64,000 nt of DNA. Origin: CAYOZL01 sp964408435. Lineage in GTDB: Bacteria; Bdellovibrionota_C; UBA2361; SZUA-149; CAYOZL01. A program made the translations under genes and the position numbers. Below the pieces are notes generated by a model. That model did not search any database. It was not told where the DNA came from and was given only the letters and a program-made list of their open reading frames with translations. Positions 37,634 to 44,476 of the stretch are shown in pieces (within the stretch, counting starts at the first letter, position 1; every line of letters begins with the position of its first letter). The stretch is from the NCBI GenBank assembly GCA_964408435.1, contig CAYOZL010000002.1:1-64000 (forward strand), in the 5' to 3' direction.

Positions 37634-38098
37634 ATGGACAACAAGGAATCAGGTTTCACTCTTATAGAACTTTTAACTACAGTTGCTATCATTGGGATTT
37701 TAGCATCGATAGCAATACCTGAATATAATCAATATAAATCAAAAGCTTATAACGCTGTAGCATCGAGTGCTGCTAAGACTTTTTTTACTGCAGCAATTGC
37801 TAGAAGAACTGATAATGATTTTGACATACACGAATGCGCAACTCTTAACGCAGGAGATCATGATGTGCGTTGTGGTAACTTTGAAGGATTTGTAGATGAT
37901 GGTGTGATAATGTGTGAATTGGTTAGTGAAGGTGAAGGGGATGGCGGGACGATAGGAAATATTGTTGCTGGTTGCGCTCATCTAAAAGGGAATAAGGCAT
38001 ATTCATACTCACTATTCGATCTATCAAGTCGAGATTTTGGATTATTAATATGTGACTGTGATGATGATTTTTGTGACGGTGGTGACATTCTTTGTTAG
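37634..38098 (+). CDS. type IV pilin-like protein with Cys/Asp-rich C-terminus
   Basis: A short leader ends at the prepilin cleavage site G-FTLIELLTTVAIIGILASI (Gly at -1, Phe +1, Glu +5), followed by the N-terminal helix of a type IV pilin or pseudopilin. The rest of the 154-aa protein has eight cysteines and ends in an unusual acidic tail, ICDCDDDFCDGGDILC. No pilus assembly genes lie nearby, so the machinery must be elsewhere. It lies 50 bp from the left boundary of the integrated element, on the chromosomal side. The Cys/Asp-rich tail could bind metal; that is inference. Confidence 0.85.
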   Translation: MDNKESGFTLIELLTTVAIIGILASIAIPEYNQYKSKAYNAVASSAAKTFFTAAIARRTDNDFDIHECATLNAGDHDVRCGNFEGFVDDGVIMCELVSEGEGDGGTIGNIVAGCAHLKGNKAYSYSLFDLSSRDFGLLICDCDDDFCDGGDILC

Positions 38099-38148
38099 AA
38101 AAGTAGCTGTAAGTTTTCAAGACTAGATTTCAATATAAAACAAAAATG

Positions 38149-38191
38149 TGGTGATACTTAGACTTGAACTAAGGACCTCGGAATTATGAGT
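38149..38191 (-). repeat. partial tRNA copy (attachment-site repeat, distal end of element)
   Basis: 43 bp identical to 42577-42619, the 3' part of the tRNA-CAT gene from the anticodon-stem base before the loop to the discriminator. It lacks the 5' half, so it is not a functional tRNA. Such a direct repeat is the usual product of site-specific integration into the 3' end of a tRNA gene. The same strand as the intact tRNA, with the element between. Confidence 0.85.
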
Positions 38192-38447
38192 GGAATCTTT
38201 TTGAATTTTGTACACTCTTAATAACTTGTATATACCTAGCAAGTATTTATACTTCTTGAATTTCTCAATTTAATCAAATCTAAAGGTATTTCTTGGTTTC
38301 ATAGAGTATTTGAGGGATTTCTTGCCCCCGGCATGCCCCAGAATTGGGAAAGTTGCTGGAACAAATAGTGAGGCGTTGTTTGTAATAGGGGAATTTGGTC
38401 TTTTAAAGTTAAGTAAATATGCATTGACTGAAAAAACTCTATTAATT
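38192..38447. other. non-coding left end of the element with a GC-rich patch
   Basis: No convincing gene. A short GC-rich island (TTGCCCCCGGCATGCCCC, near 38320-38340) stands out in AT-rich sequence. Plus-strand reading gives a short stretch of sensible residues (GISWFHRVFEGFLAPGMPQ) bounded by stops within about 40 codons, which may be a gene remnant. It does not match the catalytic motifs of tyrosine or serine recombinases. Confidence 0.35.
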
Positions 38448-39746
38448 TTATTTTCTTAATTTCTTTTTTATACAAGTTGGGCACCATCCACCATTACGAA
38501 TGCTAATTGGAGATGCTTTCCATTTATGCTTGAATTCACATTGCCATTCTAGCTTTGTTTTGGTGCCTAAATATTCTTTTGATAAACAGATACCTTTTCT
38601 CATTTTTGCAATTTCCTGCATACCCTCAATTGAATATAGTTTTTCACCAAAGCATATAGGACACCACATTCCTAAAATTACGGCTCTAGGATATGCTTTA
38701 AATTTGTGTTGTTTTGAACATGTGAAACTAATTTTACATGTACTTAGAACCGCTGTTTTGTGTATGCACTCACCTCTATGTGACTTAGCGATTTTTTTCA
38801 TCTGTTCAAGCGAGTATTTTCTAAGTTCAATATGTGCACACTTAGCGCACCAAGCTCCTTCTAGAATATTACTACCTCTAATTTCCCATTGGTGACCTTT
38901 AGAGCACTCAAAAAGTAATTTATGGAAATTATTTACATATTTTTCAGATAAGCATTTTCCTCCTTCTAATTCAGCGATAGTTTTGAAGTTTTCTATCGAT
39001 AAGGATCTAGTTGGATTGCAAGATGGACACCATGAACCTTTTTTTATGTTAGCTGGCGTAGAAAGCCATTTGTGCCCAAGTTCACATTCCCACTCTAAGT
39101 GTGTTACAGCATTAAGATAGTTATTAGAAAGACATCTACCACCTTTAGATTTAGCAATTTCTTGCATTTCTTCTATGGTTAAAGGTCTTGAATTGGAACA
39201 TAAGTAACACCAGGAACCGCTCTTTACTGAACCTGGATTGGCGTACCATCGATGTCCATTTGAACATTCCCACTCTAGCTTAGTATTGGCATTTTTATAT
39301 ACGGTAGAAAGACATCTACCACCTTTAGATTCAGCAATTTCTTGCATTTCTTCTATGCCTAAAGGTCTTGCACTGGAACATAAGCGACACCAACTTCCTT
39401 TTTTTACTGAATGAGCAGTGGCAAACCATTGATGTCCTTTTGAACATTCCCACTTTAGCTTAAGATTGACATTTTTATATACTTTAGAAAGACATTTGCC
39501 TCCTCTGGATTTAGCAATTTCTTGCATTTTTTCTAATGACAAAGGTCTTGCTCGAGAACAAAGAAGGCACCATCTTCCTCTCTCTACTTGTGGTGGAAGA
39601 GCATGCCATCGATGTCCTTTGCTGCACTCCCATTCTAATTTAGTTGAAGTATTTATATATTCTTTTGAGATGCATTTCCCACCTCTGGATTCCGCAATTT
39701 TTTGCATGTCCTCGATTTTGAGTTTGCGATATTTGCGTTTAGCCAT
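38448..39746 (-). CDS. tandem zinc-ribbon repeat protein, seven modules
   Basis: 432 aa built almost wholly of seven ~62-residue modules. Each has a helix (EEMQEIAKSRGGKCLS), a strand region, then the zinc site W-x-C-x3-H-x-W ... G-x-W-C-x2-C (for example KLEWECSKGHRW and GSWCYLC). The C-x3-H-x14-C-x2-C ligands recall the DUF4379-type zinc ribbon. There is no catalytic domain; the ends are basic. I choose the ATG at 39746, which has GAGG 6 nt upstream, over an upstream TTG. A paralogue with six modules lies at 41411-42517. Nucleic-acid binding is inferred. Confidence 0.82.
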   Translation of the reverse strand: MAKRKYRKLKIEDMQKIAESRGGKCISKEYINTSTKLEWECSKGHRWHALPPQVERGRWCLLCSRARPLSLEKMQEIAKSRGGKCLSKVYKNVNLKLKWECSKGHQWFATAHSVKKGSWCRLCSSARPLGIEEMQEIAESKGGRCLSTVYKNANTKLEWECSNGHRWYANPGSVKSGSWCYLCSNSRPLTIEEMQEIAKSKGGRCLSNNYLNAVTHLEWECELGHKWLSTPANIKKGSWCPSCNPTRSLSIENFKTIAELEGGKCLSEKYVNNFHKLLFECSKGHQWEIRGSNILEGAWCAKCAHIELRKYSLEQMKKIAKSHRGECIHKTAVLSTCKISFTCSKQHKFKAYPRAVILGMWCPICFGEKLYSIEGMQEIAKMRKGICLSKEYLGTKTKLEWQCEFKHKWKASPISIRNGGWCPTCIKKKLRK

Positions 39747-39779
39747 ATCAAACCTCAATTAAAACATTAAATCAGTCAA

Positions 39780-39809
39780 AGCATAAACATTAATCCTAAT
39801 GTTTATGCT
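39780..39809 (-). promoter_or_regulatory. leader hairpin of the seven-module gene
   Basis: Perfect 13-bp inverted repeat (AGCATAAACATTA / TAATGTTTATGCT, 4-nt loop), 34 bp upstream of the ATG. It is followed by a stretch (TTTGACTG ... GAGGTTTG ... ATGGC) nearly identical to the leader of the paralogue at 41411, whose hairpin at the same position has a different sequence. A conserved structure rather than sequence suggests an RNA or protein-binding role. Confidence 0.6.
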
Positions 39810-39993
39810 CGTGAAAATTAAATTCTACCCGATAAATTTCAGTATTTGTAAGTAGTATGAAAAGAACTTCTAATAGCTTAATATATCACAGTGTTTTGGC
39901 AAAAACTAGACGTGAATAAGTTAAGATTGTTATTAATAAGATTTTTTAAAATTTAAGGAGGCTTGCCAAATATTTAATAACCTTTAAAGTTTT

Positions 39994-41049
39994 TTATAAA
40001 TCTTGTTCTTTCCCTTGGTAGAGTTTTCGTAGGGAATCTAAGTTTAATTTGCTATCTGTTGGTAACTCATTAAACGCTCTAACAGCTTGTTCTCGAACAG
40101 TTTTATCAGGGCAATTAAAAACAGACATAAGCACGGGTGCTAATATGGCAGTTGCTCTGCTGACACTTCTATCTAGTTCAAGACCAAGCTCTACCCCGCC
40201 ATTTGAGAAGGCTTCGATTAGATCGGTAATTGTTTTGAAACTAAGAGTAGTGTCTTCAAAATCAACTTCTTCTAGCTCTTGATCTATTAAGTTTAGAATG
40301 CCATCAAATGCAAAACCGATTACTTCAATTGCAGAGAGCTCTTTAGTTGAGGTAAGGAAAAGTTTTTTTCCTCTTCCAGCTGGTGCTGACCAACGTTCTA
40401 GCCTAGTACTGTTACTCCGTGTTCTTTTTATTTTTCCAAGTGATTTTCTAAGTGCTGCTCCAAGCTCGTGAGCAGTAAGATTCTTTTCAATGACCTCACT
40501 TGCATATCTTTCCATTTCCTTCTCAGTTGGAAATTGAGCAATCCTATAGGCCATCGTCAACGGAATTTTACTTTCATCAATAAGGTGAAGTATATTTTTG
40601 GGTAGTTTCAATAAACGAACAGTTTTCTTTATTAAATCGATACTGTAGGTTGGTAAACTTTCGTGAAGTTGTCTTGCTCCCCAACCTTTTTCAGTCATTA
40701 CAGCCTGAAAGGATTCTGCACGTTCTGAGGCTAGAAGATCTTTCTTAGCGCCGTCTTCAACAAGCTGATCCATGATAATATCCACTCTACTCATGGTTAC
40801 ATCACTGACAATGCTTGGAGCTTTTTCCCAGCCAAGATGCTTCATCGCTCTTAGTCTTATTTCGCCAGAGATTAAAATGAATCTGTCTCCATTTGGTCTG
40901 ACTTTAATTCTTCTTTTCAGGTCGTTTTTTTCAATACTTCTTGCTCTTTTTTCAATGTCTTTCTCTGTGATGGTTTTTCGAGGTTGATTTGGATCGAAAT
41001 CAATCAAAGCTATATCAATATCCATCATTTGATCTGGTTTTTTGGCCAC
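39994..41049 (-). CDS. ParB-like partition/DNA-binding protein (orphan)
   Basis: 351 aa. The N-terminal ParB/Srx-type domain has IDFDPNQPRK (box I) and FILISGEIRLRAMKHLGW, a variant of the GERRxRA CTP-binding motif with Ile-Arg-Leu in place of Arg-Arg-x. A KorB/ParB helix-turn-helix region follows (LHESLPTYSIDLIKKTVRLLKLP, then LTMAYRIAQFP). The C-terminal ~150 residues are not recognised. Start is GTG at 41049 with AAGGGA 6-7 nt upstream. No ParA lies beside it, which is unusual. It lies between the two zinc-ribbon genes and is divergent from the second. Confidence 0.85.
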   Translation of the reverse strand: MAKKPDQMMDIDIALIDFDPNQPRKTITEKDIEKRARSIEKNDLKRRIKVRPNGDRFILISGEIRLRAMKHLGWEKAPSIVSDVTMSRVDIIMDQLVEDGAKKDLLASERAESFQAVMTEKGWGARQLHESLPTYSIDLIKKTVRLLKLPKNILHLIDESKIPLTMAYRIAQFPTEKEMERYASEVIEKNLTAHELGAALRKSLGKIKRTRSNSTRLERWSAPAGRGKKLFLTSTKELSAIEVIGFAFDGILNLIDQELEEVDFEDTTLSFKTITDLIEAFSNGGVELGLELDRSVSRATAILAPVLMSVFNCPDKTVREQAVRAFNELPTDSKLNLDSLRKLYQGKEQDL

Positions 41050-41345
41050 GGTAAATCCCTTATAAAAACGCTATTGAGATTGTTAGTTATTTGGCAATAA
41101 ATCGCCCCAAATAATTATAATAATTATCTAAGACAACTTATTAGTTTTATGGCTGATATTTAAATTATAAAGAACGAATAGATTGAGTTATATTTTCATA
41201 GAGTAGATTTTACTATAAAATAGTGATAAATTGCAAATCAGCTGAAATAATACCTAGAATTACTTATAAGTCGTTAAAATATAAGATTTAGAAATTATAA
41301 CAGTAAGTTCTTTTATAATTATATAATTGTAGAACCTTATTTAAT
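41050..41345. other. AT-rich divergent intergenic region of the element
   Basis: Very AT-rich, with no gene longer than a few tens of codons and several short A/T inverted repeats (AATTATAA ... TTATAATT near 41294-41320). Presumably holds the promoters of the ParB-like gene and the second zinc-ribbon gene, and it is the most likely place for an origin or a ParB-binding site, although no iterons were found. Confidence 0.35.
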
Positions 41346-41377
41346 GCGTGAAAAGAGATTTGAATTACTTTTCACGC
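41346..41377 (+). promoter_or_regulatory. leader hairpin of the six-module gene
   Basis: Perfect 10-bp inverted repeat GCGTGAAAAG / CTTTTCACGC with a 12-nt loop, 33 bp before the ATG at 41411. Directly after it comes the same conserved leader as in the paralogue (TTTGACTGGTT ... GAGGTTTG ... ATGGC). The hairpin sequence itself is unrelated to the other one. Confidence 0.6.
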
Positions 41378-41410
41378 TTTGACTGGTTATTGTTTTTTTT
41401 GAGGTTTGTC

Positions 41411-42517
41411 ATGGCAAGACTTAGATATACGATTAAGGATATGCAAAAAATTGCTACATCAAGAGGTGGTAAATGCTTATCAGATAGCTACGCAGGTCTA
41501 AAAACCAAACTTGAGTGGCAATGCGCAGATGGGCATCGTTGGAATTCTACACCTCATAGCATTATTTATACTAAGTCATGGTGTTTAGCTTGTGCAGGAG
41601 TTAAGCCACTAACATTAGACGAGATGCAAAAGATTGCTAAATCTAGAGGTGGTAAGTGCTTATCTAAGGAGTATTTTAACAATAGAACTAAACTCGAATG
41701 GCAATGCGCAAATGGACATCGCTGGTTTGCTGCTCCTAAAGATGTAAAAAAGGGAACATGGTGTTTTTATTGTTCCAGCACTAAATTAACAATTGAAGAA
41801 ATGCAAGAAATTGCTAAATCAAGAGGTGGTAAGTGTTTGTCTAGAGATTACTTAGGAATTTTTACTAAACTAGAATGGGAATGCGCAAAAAAGCATCGTT
41901 GGCAAGCCCAACCTAATGACATTAGAAAGGGAGGATGGTGTCCTTATTGTAGTGGAAGACTATCTAGGACAATCGAAGAGTTTCAACTAATTGCTGAACT
42001 CGAAGGTGGCAAGTGCTTATCTACGGAATATGTAAAAGATTTGATTCCTCTACGCTTTAGATGCTCGGAAGGTCATGAATGGGAAGCAATAGGAAGTAAT
42101 ATAAAAAAGGGAACATGGTGTCCTGTATGCTCTAATCGAAAGTACTCAATTAGGGAGATGCAAGAGATAGCGGAGTCTCAAAACGGTAAGTGCTTGTCTA
42201 AAGGCGTCATTACTAGAAAAACAAGAGTGGAATTTCAGTGTAAGGAAAAACATGTTTTTAGAGCACTTCCTAGAGCTATTGAGTTCGGTATGTGGTGTCC
42301 TAAATGTTTTGGAGACAAGCTGTATACCATTGAAGGAATGAAAGAAATTGCAAAAATGAGAGGTGGAGACTGTTTATCTAAGGAATATTTAGGTGTTACG
42401 AAAAAGCTTAAATGGACTTGTGAATTTTCCCATACTTGGACTGCACTCCCTAATCCTATTAGAGATGGAGGATGGTGTCCTGTTTGTTTTGAGATTGCAA
42501 GAAAGAAACAGATTTAA
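41411..42517 (+). CDS. tandem zinc-ribbon repeat protein, six modules
   Basis: 368 aa, six modules of the same type as in the seven-module protein (DMQKIATSRGGKCLS, KLEWQCADGHRW, SWCLAC and so on). The ATG at 41411 has GAGG 6 nt upstream; an upstream GTG would add a leader with no homology and would cover the hairpin. The last three modules align one-to-one with the last three of the paralogue: an IEEF-type module, then a module with aberrant KHVF/PRAIEFGMWCPKCFG, then YTIEGMKEIAKMRGG. The N-terminal modules differ in number (3 versus 4). Role unknown; nucleic-acid binding inferred. Confidence 0.82.
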   Translation: MARLRYTIKDMQKIATSRGGKCLSDSYAGLKTKLEWQCADGHRWNSTPHSIIYTKSWCLACAGVKPLTLDEMQKIAKSRGGKCLSKEYFNNRTKLEWQCANGHRWFAAPKDVKKGTWCFYCSSTKLTIEEMQEIAKSRGGKCLSRDYLGIFTKLEWECAKKHRWQAQPNDIRKGGWCPYCSGRLSRTIEEFQLIAELEGGKCLSTEYVKDLIPLRFRCSEGHEWEAIGSNIKKGTWCPVCSNRKYSIREMQEIAESQNGKCLSKGVITRKTRVEFQCKEKHVFRALPRAIEFGMWCPKCFGDKLYTIEGMKEIAKMRGGDCLSKEYLGVTKKLKWTCEFSHTWTALPNPIRDGGWCPVCFEIARKKQI

Positions 42518-42536
42518 AAAAGGTTTGTCAGTCAAA

Positions 42537-42552
42537 GTAATTACATAATTAC
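42537..42552. repeat. palindrome at the right end of the element
   Basis: GTAATTA-CA-TAATTAC, a perfect 7-bp inverted repeat, 25 bp from the tRNA 3' end and directly preceded by CAGTCAAAG (the complement of CTTTGACTG). It could be a terminator for the zinc-ribbon gene or a recombination arm site. Confidence 0.35.
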
Positions 42553-42576
42553 TCAATTAAATCGATAAGCAAAAAA

Positions 42577-42650
42577 TGGTGATACTTAGACTTGAACTAA
42601 GGACCTCGGAATTATGAGTTCCGCGCTCTAACCAGCTGAGCTATATCACC
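42577..42650 (-). tRNA. tRNA with CAT anticodon (Met, or Ile after lysidine modification)
   Basis: 74 nt folding into a complete cloverleaf: acceptor GGTGATA/TATCACC, D arm GCTC/GAGC with AGCTGGTTA, anticodon stem CGGAA/TTCCG around CTCATAA, and T arm CTTAG/CTAAG with TTCAAGT. The discriminator is A and no CCA is encoded; a T6 run follows. Its 3' 43 bp are repeated at 38149-38191, so it is the integration target. From sequence alone, elongator Met cannot be told from Ile(CAT). Confidence 0.93.
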
Positions 42651-42767
42651 CTAGGATTTGCTTTGTTTTTGAGGTGAGAATCTACTTATTCTTTCCAATT
42701 TTAGCAATACTAATAGCATTAAATACATATAAATAAGCTTGTATTATATATCTTGAGTCAAGAGTAA

Positions 42768-42920
42768 GTAGGTATGATTTGTTTGTTTTTCAGGTTTTTG
42801 AAGCTAATAATAAAAAAAAAGAGATTAAGTATCTCTTTTTATTTTATTATTAGCGTAAACCTCGGAAAAATCGTTCTAAACGATTTTGAGAATGAAGAAA
42901 AACAAACACATCATACCTAC
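42768..42920. repeat. 153-bp nested inverted-repeat structure (three-way junction)
   Basis: Outer arms 42768-42791 and 42897-42920 pair over 24 bp with one mismatch (GTAGGTATGAT / ATCATACCTAC core). Between them sit a long hairpin (42803-42825 with 42831-42854, about 23 bp with one bulge, loop TAAGT) and a short one (42867-42875 with 42879-42887, AAAATCGTT/AACGATTTT). It starts 22 bp after the phosphatase stop on the minus strand. The long hairpin could be an intrinsic terminator in both directions, but the whole looks like a MITE or a structured RNA or ssDNA. Confidence 0.75.
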
Positions 42921-42942
42921 GTTTTATTTATCTATCAAGAAT

Positions 42943-43680
42943 CTAAGAAAGCTTTAAAACCTTACTCTCTACCTCTTTTGCATCCCTCTTAACCTGCAAC
43001 ACTCTACCAAATGTCAATTCAACACAGGTAAGCTTATTACCAAAAACTAATCCGGTATCAATTCCTATCTTATAAGGTGGATGTTCAAATACTTCTTGAT
43101 GTGGAGTGTGGCCAAATACAACTGTCTTTTCAAAAGCATGAATATTATTTAAAAATTCATCTCTAATCCAAAAAATCTCATCGTCTTGCTGTTTCTCGAT
43201 ATCTTTTAAAGGATTAAGGCCTGCATGAACACATAAAAACTTATCGACTATGACTGCAGATTCTAATTCACAGAAAAATTTAAAATGTTCTTTAGGTAAA
43301 GCCTGCGCCATTTCATTTGATGGAGAAAATACTGAAATGCCATAACTCTGTATTGTCTCTAGACCACCATTGTATAAAAAAGCTTGTCCTAAGTTTCCAC
43401 CGAAACCTAAGAAATCAAGCATCATATCTTCATGATTACCTTTTAAAAATCTTGTATTTGGAAATTTATGTTTAAAATCTAATATTATTTCTATTACAGC
43501 TTTAGAGTCTGGCCCTCTATCTATGTAGTCTCCTAAAAAGACAACTACATCTTCTTGAGTTAAGCCTTCTTTTTCTTCTAAGTACCTAAGCAGTATTTCA
43601 GGCTCTTTAGGGCAACCGTGAATATCACCTATTACATAGATTCTATCACCCGATGCTTCTGATATAGTAGAATTTGCCAA
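42943..43680 (-). CDS. PPP-family metallophosphatase (PrpA / Ap4A-hydrolase-like)
   Basis: Di-metal phosphatase with motifs DIHG (residues 18-21), VVFLGDYIDRGPDSK, FLKGNHEDMMLD, a later VHAGLNP and VFGHTPH. These define bacterial PPP phosphatases, which hydrolyse phosphoproteins or diadenosine tetraphosphate; which one cannot be decided. 245 aa, cytoplasmic. The start is a TTG at 43680 with AAGGAA 6 nt upstream. It is the last gene of the long minus-strand run headed by the polysaccharide genes; 64 bp separate it from lipB. Confidence 0.9.
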   Translation of the reverse strand: MANSTISEASGDRIYVIGDIHGCPKEPEILLRYLEEKEGLTQEDVVVFLGDYIDRGPDSKAVIEIILDFKHKFPNTRFLKGNHEDMMLDFLGFGGNLGQAFLYNGGLETIQSYGISVFSPSNEMAQALPKEHFKFFCELESAVIVDKFLCVHAGLNPLKDIEKQQDDEIFWIRDEFLNNIHAFEKTVVFGHTPHQEVFEHPPYKIGIDTGLVFGNKLTCVELTFGRVLQVKRDAKEVESKVLKLS

Positions 43681-43744
43681 TTTGTTTCCTTCCCTTCGTA
43701 ACCGTTATTTTTACAACAACCAAACTGCAATACTACTGTCGACA

Positions 43745-44452
43745 TTACACACTACCGAACTTTAAGGTATTTTCACAAAGTTTATTAACTAGTATTTCTA
43801 GAGACTTACAATTATTATCTAGTTCCTTAACTGAGGTAACAGTCGTATTCTTGTCTCCGCAAACATCAAATTCAATAAATGGCTCCGTAGAACAATTCAA
43901 ATTCAAAGAAAAACCATGGTTAGTTACATTCTTATTAATTTTTAAACCAACTGAAGCTATTTTATTACTTTTTATATTACTGCCTTCAACCCAAAGCCCT
44001 GCTGGGTTCAATCGACAATTAGCTTCAATATTAAATTCTTTTAAAGTTCCAGATATAACTTCAAGATAATTTTTAATAAAAGATTTAACACTTTTAATTT
44101 TAACAACAGGATAGATAATCAATTGACCAGGAGCATGAAAAGTTATCTCTCCACCTCTGTTAGTCTTAACTACTTCAACTCCTAGCTCTGTCCATTGATC
44201 AAAGAAACTATTTTGAAAATCGCTATCTGCTATCCTGTTACCTAAACTTAAAGTTGGAGGATGTTCTGTAAAAATAAATGTATTATTTATTTTGTCTTTA
44301 ATTCTTTTCTCAACTAAATTATTTTGTATTTTTCTAACTTCTTTAAATGATCTTTTACCTAGAATTAGAATGTCTTCATTCTCTGAATTAACTTCAGTCC
44401 AATTAATCCCTTTAGAATCAAAAGCATTTAAAACATTATTCTTATTTAACAT
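43745..44452 (-). CDS. lipB: octanoyl-[ACP]:protein N-octanoyltransferase
   Basis: Transfers octanoate from acyl-carrier protein to lipoyl domains; lipA (14613-15464) then adds sulfur. Signatures: TNRGGEITFHAPGQLIIYPVV, NPAGLWVEGSNIKSNKIASVGLKI (catalytic Lys), NHGFSLNLN, and a downstream Cys in FDVCGDKN that fits the active-site thiol. 235 aa, normal. It lies 24 bp after lepA on the same strand, so it is probably co-transcribed. Confidence 0.94.
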   Translation of the reverse strand: MLNKNNVLNAFDSKGINWTEVNSENEDILILGKRSFKEVRKIQNNLVEKRIKDKINNTFIFTEHPPTLSLGNRIADSDFQNSFFDQWTELGVEVVKTNRGGEITFHAPGQLIIYPVVKIKSVKSFIKNYLEVISGTLKEFNIEANCRLNPAGLWVEGSNIKSNKIASVGLKINKNVTNHGFSLNLNCSTEPFIEFDVCGDKNTTVTSVKELDNNCKSLEILVNKLCENTLKFGSV

Positions 44453-44476
44453 TTTTTACTGTATTTTTTTTCAGTA

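Larger units (their letters stand above)
38149..42619. mobile_element. small element integrated into a tRNA-CAT gene
   Basis: A segment flanked by 43-bp direct repeats of a tRNA 3' region (38149-38191 and 42577-42619). Excision by recombination between them would give a circle of 4428 bp and restore a single tRNA gene. It holds three real genes: two zinc-ribbon repeat proteins (38448-39746 and 41411-42517) and an orphan ParB-like protein (39994-41049). I see no integrase, transposase, replication initiator or ParA, so it is either decayed or mobilised by enzymes encoded elsewhere. Confidence 0.8.

Noticed and set aside
38299..38487. 62-aa minus-strand frame at the left end of the element
   Set aside because: Low-complexity, no recognisable motif, overlaps the end of the seven-module gene and reads through the GC-rich patch; most likely non-coding.
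38192..42576. Integrase, transposase or replication initiator within the element
   Set aside because: All long frames are the ParB-like gene, the zinc-ribbon genes or their shadows; no R-H-R-Y, DDE or Rep motifs could be found.
42774..42992. 72-aa plus-strand frame near the phosphatase
   Set aside because: It consists of the inverted-repeat structure translated by chance and runs into the phosphatase gene on the other strand.
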